From Cryptomeria japonica (lineage: Eukaryota; Streptophyta; Pinopsida; Cupressales; Cupressaceae), in contig NC_081410.1 in NCBI RefSeq assembly GCF_030272615.1, positions 260,946,437-261,010,436 on the forward strand: a stretch of 64,000 bases of DNA, given 5' to 3'. Positions 1-10,700 of this stretch are shown piece by piece. Position numbers and translations under genes: made by a program. The notes beneath the pieces are model-generated. The model was not told where the DNA came from. It searched no databases and saw only the letters and a program-made list of their open reading frames with translations. Each line of letters starts with the position of its first letter. Positions within the stretch are counted from its first letter, which is position 1.

Positions 1-227
1 GTTCTTTTCAATTGCAGAACAAAAATCATCGATCTAGCGATTTACACGAGTTTTTCCCGGAAAAATGGCGATTTCTTCAGGTTAATGACGAGTTTTTCAT
101 GGTATGTTCGTCAAACAAAATTCGCAGGCGAGTTAAACGCTGATTAAATCGGCTAAGGTTTTGCGGGGAGTACTCGCCGATTTTTTCAAGCTTGGCAATA
201 ACAGTCGTTCCTAACAACAGCGATTCA
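1..227. other. CGAG/CTCG-rich sequence, unresolved
   Basis: Several CGAGTT and ACTCGCCGA strings lie here, similar in flavour to the subterminal motifs of plant hAT elements. No terminal repeat or target duplication is visible, and the window edge cuts the region. It may be part of a truncated element. Confidence 0.2.
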
Positions 228-665
228 TATGTAAACCATTGCAATGACTCAACAATTTCCCAATGATAAAGATCCATATTTAAACCATTGCAAGGACTCA
301 ATAATTTCCCAACAATGCAGAACATTTGTATATAAACATTCCACTGCTTGTTTCCTTGCTACAAAATTTCCAAAGTTTAGAAATAAGCAAAGAGACCAAT
401 TTAAATCATTGCAATGACTCAACAATTTCCCAACAATATATTTAAACCATTGCAATAACTCAAAAATTTCGCTATAATACCAAAGATACGTATATAAGCA
501 TTTTGGTGCTTGTTTCCTTGCCACACATTTCTATGTTTAAGGTCTTAGGTAAGTAAAGAAACCAGTTTAAACCATTACAATGATTGAATAATTTCCCAAC
601 ACAAGATTCATGTATAAGCATTCCAGTGCTTGTTTCCTCGCTACACATTTCCATCTTTAAAGGTC
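228..665. repeat. Irregular repeat array with alternating short and long units
   Basis: Five copies of a core like AAACCATTGCAATGACTCAA start near 233, 282, 403, 444 and 569, giving spacings of 49, 121, 41 and 125 bp. The long units also share a second block (TATATAAGCATTCCAGTGCT and TGTTTCCTTGCTACACATTT). The alternation suggests a higher-order repeat built from a short and a long unit. Short minus-strand open frames across it reuse the same peptide and are by-products. Confidence 0.75.
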
Positions 666-1198
666 AGAAAAGACACTAACGTACAAATAATGAAATTATC
701 AGACTTCTCACCCACCTCCAGCCATGGCTCTACCAAAATATACCGATTATGACAATGACGTCTTGCAATTTTGAGCATCAACAAAGTATCATCAATGGAT
801 AAAGCATCTAATCACGAATTCATACTTTTGAGACTGAAATATTGAAATTGAAGGCATGGATCCTGAATATAACAAACATTATTGCAAAGATATGTTCTTA
901 TGTTTTTGGTGTAGCCTATTTATATGCCAAGTAAAATCCCTCGCCTCATCACATCAACATAAATTGCATATACTTCATGCTTCAATCATTTCCAAAAGTA
1001 GAACAAATGCAACGATTCCATGATTTACAGCTAGATCTATGCATTTAAACCTCTGCAGTGACAATAAACAAGAGTGAATCCTATAACAAGCAATTATTTT
1101 AAAGGGCTATGCTATGTTAATTATTAAAATCCATTTCATTTGGCAGTTTGTATAATCTCGAAGACTTGTGCAAACAATTTAATTTTCTCACTTATATT

Positions 1199-1204
1199 TT
1201 TATT
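1199..1204 (-). promoter_or_regulatory. Possible UBLCP1 poly(A) signal
   Basis: AATAAA on the minus strand, about 300 nt past the UBLCP1 stop codon. I found no other AATAAA between it and the stop. A 300-nt 3' untranslated region is ordinary for plants. Base composition alone could produce the hexamer. Confidence 0.3.
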
Positions 1205-1503
1205 GTCTTGACAAACTTCTTGATTCCTGGTAGCTCCAGGGGATATTTAGTAAAGACAATCAACCTGCAGTATCAGCCCTCCTATATATCCTTGATGCCA
1301 CTAAGTAACTCAGCTCATCCAAAAGAGATAATGAATTGTAATGTGATACCATTTAAGGTGTCAATAACAAATTTATATTTGGAAGTAATGACATATAAAG
1401 TGATAATAACAAATTTATATTTCAACAGATATTGTCAATGAAATTATCACTAATAAGCATTAATAGATCATTTCCTCAATTTGTAGTTGATATACCAAAT
1501 TGC

Positions 1504-1746
1504 TTATGCATGCCTTGGTCTTTTCACTTGTTCGATGAATGACTCCCATTTTTTATGATCAAGTTGGTTCAGATCATCCAATTCTGCTATAGCCAGTAAA
1601 TACCGTGTGAGTTTAACCAATTCTTGATCAGTACTTCGATTCAAATGAGCTTTACGAAAAGGTCTTATTGCAAGCCCATTCTGTGGATTCATGACGAAGT
1701 TCCTCTTAAGGTCATCAAACATGATAGTGTTTTGGTGATTGTAGTA
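1504..1746 (-). CDS. UBLCP1: UBLCP1 exon 6 (terminal coding exon)
   Basis: This exon begins after the acceptor GCTTTTGCAG|TAC, codes 80 residues and ends with a TAA at 1504-1506. It carries [20 protein letters not shown] with the second acidic pair, [15 protein letters not shown], and a basic C-terminus that could serve in nuclear localisation. The final lysine/arginine-rich tail differs between species. Confidence 0.96.
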   Translation of the reverse strand, partial: YYNHQNTIMFDDLKRNFVMNPQNGLAIRPFRKAHLNRSTDQELVKLTRYLLAIAELDDLNQLDHKKWESFIEQVKRPRHA

Positions 1747-4700
1747 CTGCAAAAGCATACCAGTAAGTAACAGATTATTTTAAAATCCCAGCTCACTAAT
1801 GCTAATAAAAATCCAAATATCACATGAACTAAAAATGTAACATATACCACCTTGGGAAACAATGCCCAAATTAGTCCAAGAGGCTTGCAATCGAAGACAC
1901 CATGTGAATCAGATTGCACGGTAATCATTGCTAGATGATCGAGAAGTGCTGTAATTTTGTAATTGGGGTTATTGAGTACCCTAAGCTGCTCCATCTTAAC
2001 CTCAACCCACTTCATGCTAGAGGCAGAAATCAATAATTGATTGGCATTTCAGCCACAGAACATGATAAAATAAGAAAATCAAATTAACAAAACTCTACCC
2101 ACACATATCTAAAAGTAAGTACAGAACATAACTTGCATGCAGAGAATTTGACGGACCAATAAACTTCTTGTTAACAAGGCACTATAATTAGAAACATTTC
2201 TGACCTGGTTGCAGACCATATGATTATATCATATTCCGCATAGGCAGTTGTCAAAAATTCATGGAGATCTGCCAAAACAATCAATGAAATGAAACCTTGA
2301 TCCATAAGTGAACTAAAATCAAACAGCATCACCCTTATTCTCACTTACAAGGACGCATCAACTCCATTGGATTTTCAGCTGTAGACCGATGATCAAATAA
2401 TGTGTAGTCAATATCCAACACAAGTAGTTTCTTGCCTTCACGACATGGATTAAGTAGTTTGATCTGTCATCCCAAACATTTTTGAATGTTACAACAAATA
2501 TTAACTATCTAAATGGACAGATGAATCCCAGACTAGACAACAACTCAGCAATGCCGAGCATAGTCACCACATTGCCTACTAAAGAGGTTAGCTGATTTCA
2601 AAGAACTACATTCACATGCCAATAAAAATCAATGAATCATTTCACTAAAGTACACTGGCATAGAAACAGACTGAAATCTTTCTATTGAATGTATTAGAAT
2701 GAAATGGAAAAATCCTGTATTCCTAGTATTAAAGTTGTGATAAAGATTACAACGCCATTATATGTTCCTGACCCATTTAAATGGAAAGACAAAAATTGAA
2801 AAATGTGATCACTCAGGCCCTCCACCACAATTTATTCTATTATTCCTCCTTGCTCATTATAGCCAATAAGTGCTAAGTACAAGAAAATTAGTTTCAAAAC
2901 AGGGAAAAATACTTCACCTTTCAATTGAATAATTAACAAAGATCAAAATCTAATTTTTAGACCACAATTTAATACAAATATAATAACATTTGAGATAGGA
3001 AAAAGGCCCTATTAATTAGTGCATAAAAAGAATATTTCAAATGCAAATTCCTCCATAAATGACGAGCAATAAAATTCAACTTACGTTAAAAATGAAATTC
3101 GTTCAATGTTTTCAACTACAATTGTTATCTTTGTCTCCAGCCAATTCTCGATGAGTCTCAAATTCTCAATCACTCAACTTAGAATCTTTACTTTGTAGAT
3201 TTTAATTGTTTGATGCCAACCCTTTGATTCAGCTGTTTAAATCTTCAATTTTCAAATTACTTAGTGCACTTGTAGTCTGAAACTTCTGAATCTGGTGTTT
3301 AAAAATGAAGCTAACTTGAAAAAACTGAAACTTTTATAAAATAGAATTCCAAAATATCACTCACAGATCGTAGCATTGTTATCAAAGCTGGCTTCTAACA
3401 TAGACAAAGCGCTGGATTACAAAATATATGTCAATTCTCATGGGAATGCCCCTAATTGGACTGCTCCCAAGAAAATGTGCTGGGACTATAAAATTGTGGG
3501 GAAGGGAACTGGAGGTGTCCATCTCATGAAATTTGGTGATGGGCATTAGAGGTTTAGGCTCTATGGCACTTAGTGGTGTGAGGTAGATATTGTGGTAGCA
3601 TTAGGACTAGGAGGGAATGGAGAACTTGGCATAGGTGTGGAAAGGGCTTGTATTTAAGGATTGATCGTATTAATTGTACAATGTGAATCAAAGGGGTCAT
3701 GAGTATTGGTAACTCCATCAATGACATGTTTGTTTTTGTTCTTAATGAGCAATCTAGTGGCGTTGTTGGGATTGCTCAAATGTACATTTCATTAGGAAAT
3801 TAAATTTATTACATCCTTGGTTGATTATTTTAAATTAGTATTCACATAAGGAGTTCACCTATATGTTGTTTTGTTCTTATTCACATAGAAATGGGTGGTT
3901 ATGAGACTATTGGTCATTTATAACCAATCTTGTTTGCACTATGAGGAGTATTTATATATATTTGGATATATATAGATGCTTTCTCTTGTTGCCATCATTT
4001 GGTGTAAGAGTGGTGAGATTGGTGGAGCAGAAGATCCTGGGATAGCAAGGAGAAAAGGGAAGAGCACCATTGTATTCCCTTGTGTAAGATTCAAGCAGCA
4101 GATAAATTTCTGGAGAGTAAAAATATGCAGCAATCTATAGATTTATCTGTCAAAAAATATAGCAAAGAGCAATCCTATGGCTTGTGAGAGCAGCCCAGTA
4201 AACTGGAAAATATTGCAGCAATAAAAGTAAGTGGCAGGGGGGCTGAGAGCCTGGCTCAATTCGCAAGAGTTTCTTGTGGTAAGCAGAAGGCCACGAGGTC
4301 CAGTCTCCCCCCAGCTCACGTGGTACCAGAGGGTGTGCCGTGCCAATGTCACCGTTCACATTAAAAAGTTTACCTGACATACTGCAGTTTAGACGGGGGG
4401 CTACCCGATTCCTGCAATCTAAAAAAAAAAGGTAAGTGGCAGGGTGCACAGCAGATCTGAAGATCTGCACTGATTTCACAAACTCCTCCTTCCACAACAA
4501 GGTTGGCACGGAGAGCAAAAGGATCAGGTCCACTCGTGCCCCATAAAATTTGTTCCAAATCCCCATTTTTTGAGAGGGAATAATCATTCTGCTTGGAAAA
4601 CAAAAATCAAAACTCATCTTGAGTTTCCACAGATACCAATCAGTAGCAGAATTTGAAAGACTAATCAGAAAGTCAAGCTAATTATTATGTTTGGTGTATT

Positions 4701-7700
4701 GGATGAGATCCAGTCTCACATTCAAGATTTTACAAGTGCAAGGATGCATGTTAAATTTCTAAATGATTTCTAATTTTGTTAGCATGTTAAATGATTGAAT
4801 TGAATCATTTCAATTTGTCCAAATTTGTGGATTGATTAATATTTAAATGATTACGAGAAGGATACAAACTAGGTCTCAAATTGTTGTATCTTTTTAATCA
4901 CTATTTTTTGTTCTTATCAATAATGTAGGTTAATATTTAATCACAATGGAATCCAGCTCTGCATCTAGTTTGGACTCGAGAAGTGGAAATCAGCCCATTG
5001 GAAGGACATCCCTAGAAGCTGTGACCCCACTTGGAAATATGGCATAATGAGGCAATACAAGGATCCATGATTTATACTTGGTGCAAGAAGAAGCTTACAG
5101 GAGGCATCAATTGCCTCAAATAGCATCTTGCAAGCATTCCTTGCTACAATGCCAAGCCATGGGAAGCAGCCCCAAAAGAGGTGAAACAAGAGAGATGGAA
5201 CTTCTTACAGCACTAGATGAAAAGAAATTGGAGAGGGCAAAGGCACAAGAAGCCATTGCTCCTAAATTGTTAAGAGAATCTGATGTGGATACACAAGGCA
5301 TTGTGGGCTCTTATCACGGTTCACATATACATGGTCCATCTTCCTCATCCGGTTCGGGCAGATTCAATTGCGAAGGCTTTTTGTGCCTAGAAATGTACTA
5401 GGAGCACATCCTTCATTGGAAGCAACAAGGTGGAACAAGAAGGTGCACAAAGAAGTAGATAAGGCTTATGCAATATTTTTGTATTACAACAACCTTGCCT
5501 TCAATGTGGCAAGGAATCCATATTGGGAGTGTCTGGTGACAACAATGACAATTGCATGGAAAGGATACAAGGTGCTCCCTCCAAAAGATTTAAGTGGCAA
5601 GTTGCTCCAAGATGCCATTGGAGATGTACAAATTATGAAAGATCAAAAGAAGCAAAGACAAGAGTTTGGATGCACAATTCTTTGAGATGGGTGGACAGAT
5701 GGAAGAAACCGCACCCTCAAGTTTTTAGTGGCTTAAAATGATGAGTTTTTTTAACTCGATGATACCTCCAACAAAATAAAGAATGCACGAAATTTGAGCT
5801 TGATGTTAGAGGAGATTGTTTTAGAGCTGGGCATAGAAAATGTTGTCCAAGTTGTTACTAACAATGCAGCAGCATATGTGATGACTGGAAGACTGCTTCA
5901 AGAGAGGCATCCAACATTTTTTTGGACCCCTTGTGCACCTCATTCCCTTGAGCTTCTTTTGGAGGACAAAGACAAAAAAAAATTGAGAGACCAATTGAAG
6001 AAGAAGCAAGAGATATAACAAAATATATTTATAATCGCCCAAGGATTCTTCACTTGATGAAAGATCACACAATGGGAAAGAGCTGTGCGATCAAGTGCTA
6101 CAAGGGTTGCAACTAATTTTCTAATGTTGCAAAGTATTTCTAATTTATTGACTCCCTTGAAGCCAATGTTTGTGAGTCAAGCATGGGTAGACTCAACTTA
6201 TTCAAAGAAGGTTGATGGAGAAAGGATCGCAAAAATAGGTTTTAATAATATTTTTGAGACTAGAGCTACAGTCAAGGTAACTTCAAACTTAATTTAATTT
6301 TTGAACTGAATCCTTTGTTTTTAAAATTTAAAAGTATTTTGTTTTATGTAAGTTGTAACTTAAATTTGCTTCTACTTGTACTTTGAGGTAATTGAGCCAT
6401 TGGCGAGGGTTCTATGCTTAGTGGATGGGGAGAAACATTCAATGGGATATATTTATGAGGCCATTGATAGAGCCAAAGAGACCATCCAAAACTATCACAA
6501 GAGAGATGCAAATAGATTTGCCCGTATTTGAGAGATCATTGATCTGAGGTGGAACAATCAACTCCACCAACCTATTCGTGCAATAGGATGTTACCTCAAC
6601 ACCATTTTTTTTTCCTCCGATAGCTTCACAAATGTCAATGAAGAGGTTATGGAGGGCCTATCCATATGCATAGTGAGGATGACATCTCAGCTTGAGGTGA
6701 GAGACCTGAGCATTTCTAAGCTGCAAAATTATAAGGCAACAAGGGGGAGGTTGTTAAATTCAACATTAGCCATATAAGGAAGAACCATCCAAACATTAGG
6801 TAAGAAAAAGATAAGTTCTTGCAAGTTATAAATTACAATTATTTATAGAATATTGTTTATTTACAAAATCTTAAATGTCTTATTCGCAATTTCTTGGTGA
6901 CAATATTGGAATTGAAATACCCCAAATCTGCAAAGATTATTTGATGCCATTCACACCAAGAAGAGCAATAAGTTGACTCACCAATGCCTAAATGATCTTG
7001 TTTTTGTGTAATACAACCTTTAACTCCACACAAGAAATGTGGAGGGCCAAACAAAAAAACTTATTGATTTGGATGAGATTGATCCCTACAATGACTGGAC
7101 CATGCAAGATGATGAGCCCTCCTTGTTTACAAAGGATGGATTGTTGATTTCAAGAGGCAAGCTATGGAGGATATGACCATGGCAGAAACAAAGGTGAATG
7201 GATTGGATGACATTGGTATGGTAGAGCAGGATTATTGGCATCTAGCAATAGGGTGGAGCCAGAGGCACAATCTTCTAGACCAACATGGGAGCCACAATCA
7301 AGTGCAAAGACCATACCCTCTACCCCCAATTTTTCACTAGGTTGGGGAAGAGCAAATTGTAAAAACTTGTAATTTTTTACCTACCTTGATATAAAATTAA
7401 TAATGATGTTAAAAGACAATCATCATTAACTCATGATAGCATAATAGTTATCAGTTAGCAGCAAACTATTGTATCCACTATCCAGCTTCACATGATGCAA
7501 TTTTGTAATCCATGCATATTCAAGAATCAAATTTAATAGAAAGCACCTCCTCATACTTTTTTAGACTCTTTGATACATTTTGTAATTGAATTTTGCAAAA
7601 AATCATGTTTTTAAAGAAATTTTGGTAGTCTCTGAGTTTGATTTTGTGAACTATGGTCACATGTGGCTGATCTATTCTTCAAGGAGGTGATGAAAGTCCA

Positions 7701-10700
7701 TGGACTATCCAAGAGCACCATGAATGACAGGGCAGTCACTTCATGAGCTTTATTTTGGCAAGAGCTCTTTAGGTAGGAATTGAACTCACTCTCAACACCA
7801 ACTACCACTTGCAAACAAATGGCCAGACTAAGATTGTGAACAAATGGGTGGAATGTTACTTGAAAAATTATGTTGTTGACCAATAGAAGACTTGGATCAA
7901 GTGACTCTACTTGGGGAGCACTATTACAACACCACCAACATGTCAATCAAGATGATGCCATTCTTGGCTTTGTATAGGTATGAAGCTCAAAGCTTCATTG
8001 ATCTCATTTTGACAAATAGCAAGGTATTTGGAGCAAGTGATATGATCAAACAAAATTCTAAAGTCACTCAAGAATAATCTCTAGAAAGCTCAAAACCAAC
8101 AAAAGTTGCATGTAAACCATCATAGGATCGAAAGAACCTTTGAGATGAGAGAAATGGTGTTTGTAAGATTGCAGCCATACAAACAATCTTCTTTAAGGGA
8201 AACGGATCTAAGTAACTAAAGCCTCATTTATATGGGCCTTAAAAAATTCTGAGAAGGATTGGTGAAGTTGCCTGGGTTGGAGCTATCGGAGGGAAGTAAG
8301 ATTCATAATGTGTTCCATATATCTTGCTAGAATAAAGCACTTGACAAGCATATCGTACAATTAGAAGAGGAGTTACTTCCAATTGATGAAGATGACAAAC
8401 TGGTTTTGATTCCTAAAGGAGTCATGGTTGTAAGAGAGAGAAAGCTATGAAACAAAAGCACCAAGGAGTACTTGATTCGATGGAAATATCTTCTAATGGA
8501 GAATGCAATGTGGAAAAGCCCACAAATATTGGAACACCCTAACCTACAATTTCTTGAGGACAAGCAATTTTGGGCAAGTTGGACTCATCATGTCCTGTTT
8601 CCGATTAGTATAAGTCTATACATATTAGTTTTGTACTCGTCTTCCCTATTTCTATCTGATGTGTGTTTTCCCTTCCTGAGTATGCCCTTTTTCCAACTCT
8701 TCTTCCTTTCTACCTGTCGAAGTTTTGTTGTCCCAATTTTGGATTTTAAAAAATTTGATAAGCCCTATGAATTTCTGCTCAAAATGTATCGTTTTTTGTC
8801 TCTAAAGCACGTTTTACAAGGTGCAAAAACTCTTATTTGTTAATGTTAAAACATGCGGAAGTGTGTTTGCCATTGTTGTCCAAGTTTTAGTTGATTTTTT
8901 GCCTTCATTTTCCTAGCTTTATGTGCAATTTAGGGTTTCAGAGAAGTCACTACAAGTAGGAACTTTTTGCTTGAAATTTGTGATTTTAAGGCTCTACGGC
9001 ACACTTTTCAAGGTGGAAAGTCTACATTTCTTGATGGTTAATCAATCATGAGTTTATCTTCCATCTCTGCAAAAACATTGGTTACTTTTGGCCATTTTTT
9101 GTGTAGTTTCGGGTTTCGGAGCAGTCACTGCAAGTGGGGGTCTTGTTGATGTCATTGCAAGTAAAGTCACTACAAGTGGGGGTCTTTTAGATGTCATTAC
9201 AAGTTAAGTCACTGCAAGTAGGAACTTTTTGATACAATTACAAGTTTTAAATTTCACTTTATGTTTTTTTTTTCACTTTGTTAAGTGGGGGTCTTTTTGA
9301 GGTGATTGCAAGTAATTCAAGTTATTTTAACTTCTCCTGTGTCCTTTAAAACCCGAAATTGGCCTTTAAGTCATTTTTTAAAAAACTTGTAAAGTGACAT
9401 TTTAAGACCCGAATTTGCCTTTAAGTCATCTTTCAAACTTGTAAAGTGATTTTAAAAGCTTTCATTACAAAATTTTCAAAAAGCAACTTGTAATGAACCA
9501 AGAATAACCCAATTTGCTTCAAGTAAAGGATTACAAAACATTTTCAGCTTGTAATGGGTAATGAAAAACCCCAAATGCTTGCAATGAGGAGTTACAAGTT
9601 ATTTTAAACTTGTAAAGAGCCTTTCCAAACCCGAAATCAGTTTTGCAACTGATTTTTACTTGCTCTTGCTTATTCAAACCCCTATTAGAGAGATTTTTGG
9701 CATGAAGAACACTTGGCAAGGTCTGCAACTTTATTGAATCCCCCATTTTTGCTCTACCATTGCCACGTTTTTGCAGATTTGAGTTTGATGATGCCCTTCC
9801 CTCCTTGGTCGGATTATTATGTTGCTGTTGCAAGTACTTTTCACATAAAGAACATTGCCTCCATTGCGAACAATTACCAATAATGCCTATCGTTGTTGTT
9901 TCCTCTTTATTATGCCCACATGTTTCATTTCAGGTCTCGAAAGGGTGATTGTAAATTCATTATCCATGGCTTTCATTACTTTCAGTTGGGTCTCTAAGAC
10001 CCGATTGTAAGAGATTTTAAAAGTTTAAAATAATGCTTGCCTCCACAAAATTCCCATAGACAGATTATGAAGGCTTTCCCACAAGATTGCAAGCTTATAC
10101 CCAATCAAAATGCTTACTTGTGTTAATGCATGATAGCCTCGGTAAGATAAATGATTGAATGAGAGATAAATGAAGTCTCTCATTCAAACATTTATTATCG
10201 TGAGGGGGCACGATCAAGTGATGTCTTGATCAGCCATGTCCAAAAGACATGGCCGGTCAAGGCATCGCTTGACCGTACCCAGCCCACTACATATACCAAA
10301 TGAAATGTGTGAGAATGGACATTGAAATAAAAATGCTCCTCCTCTTCTGCAACATAAAAGAAGACAATCAGATTTATACAACAATTCAGTGATAGATAAT
10401 ACATAGAAGAAGATAAATTTTAATTCTGATCCACAAAATTAACATGGTATCAGAGCAAGGTTTCCTTCTATAAAGCCTAACCGCTTGAAGGAAGATCCGA
10501 TTAAGATCAGATTGATATCTCCTTGAAAGTCTCGAATATGGCCACATTGCAAGAACTTGTCCTCTCAAACTTAAACTACAAGCATCCCTTGCTGAAGTCA
10601 GAAATTCAGACGTATGTTCAGAAAAAATATGTTCTCTAGAAGAAACTCAAGATACCTTGTGATTGAGAGGGAGCTTACTAATCAAGATTGAGCACTTCTG

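Noticed and set aside
1689-2033. The 114-codon frame around UBLCP1 exon 5 taken as a separate gene
   Set aside because: Only 1851-2016 matches the family; the extra residues at both ends are intron read-through past good splice sites.
4236-4320. A functional tRNA gene
   Set aside because: The tRNA-like head has mutated boxes, no proper acceptor pairing that I could find, and is followed by an A tail and target duplication, so it is a SINE.
4150-4617. Minus-strand 155-codon frame
   Set aside because: It runs antisense through the SINE and its target duplications, so it cannot be a single ancient gene.
4660-7600. Terminal inverted repeats of the hAT transposase copy
   Set aside because: I compared the flanks by eye for CA...TG ends and 8-bp direct repeats and found no convincing pair.
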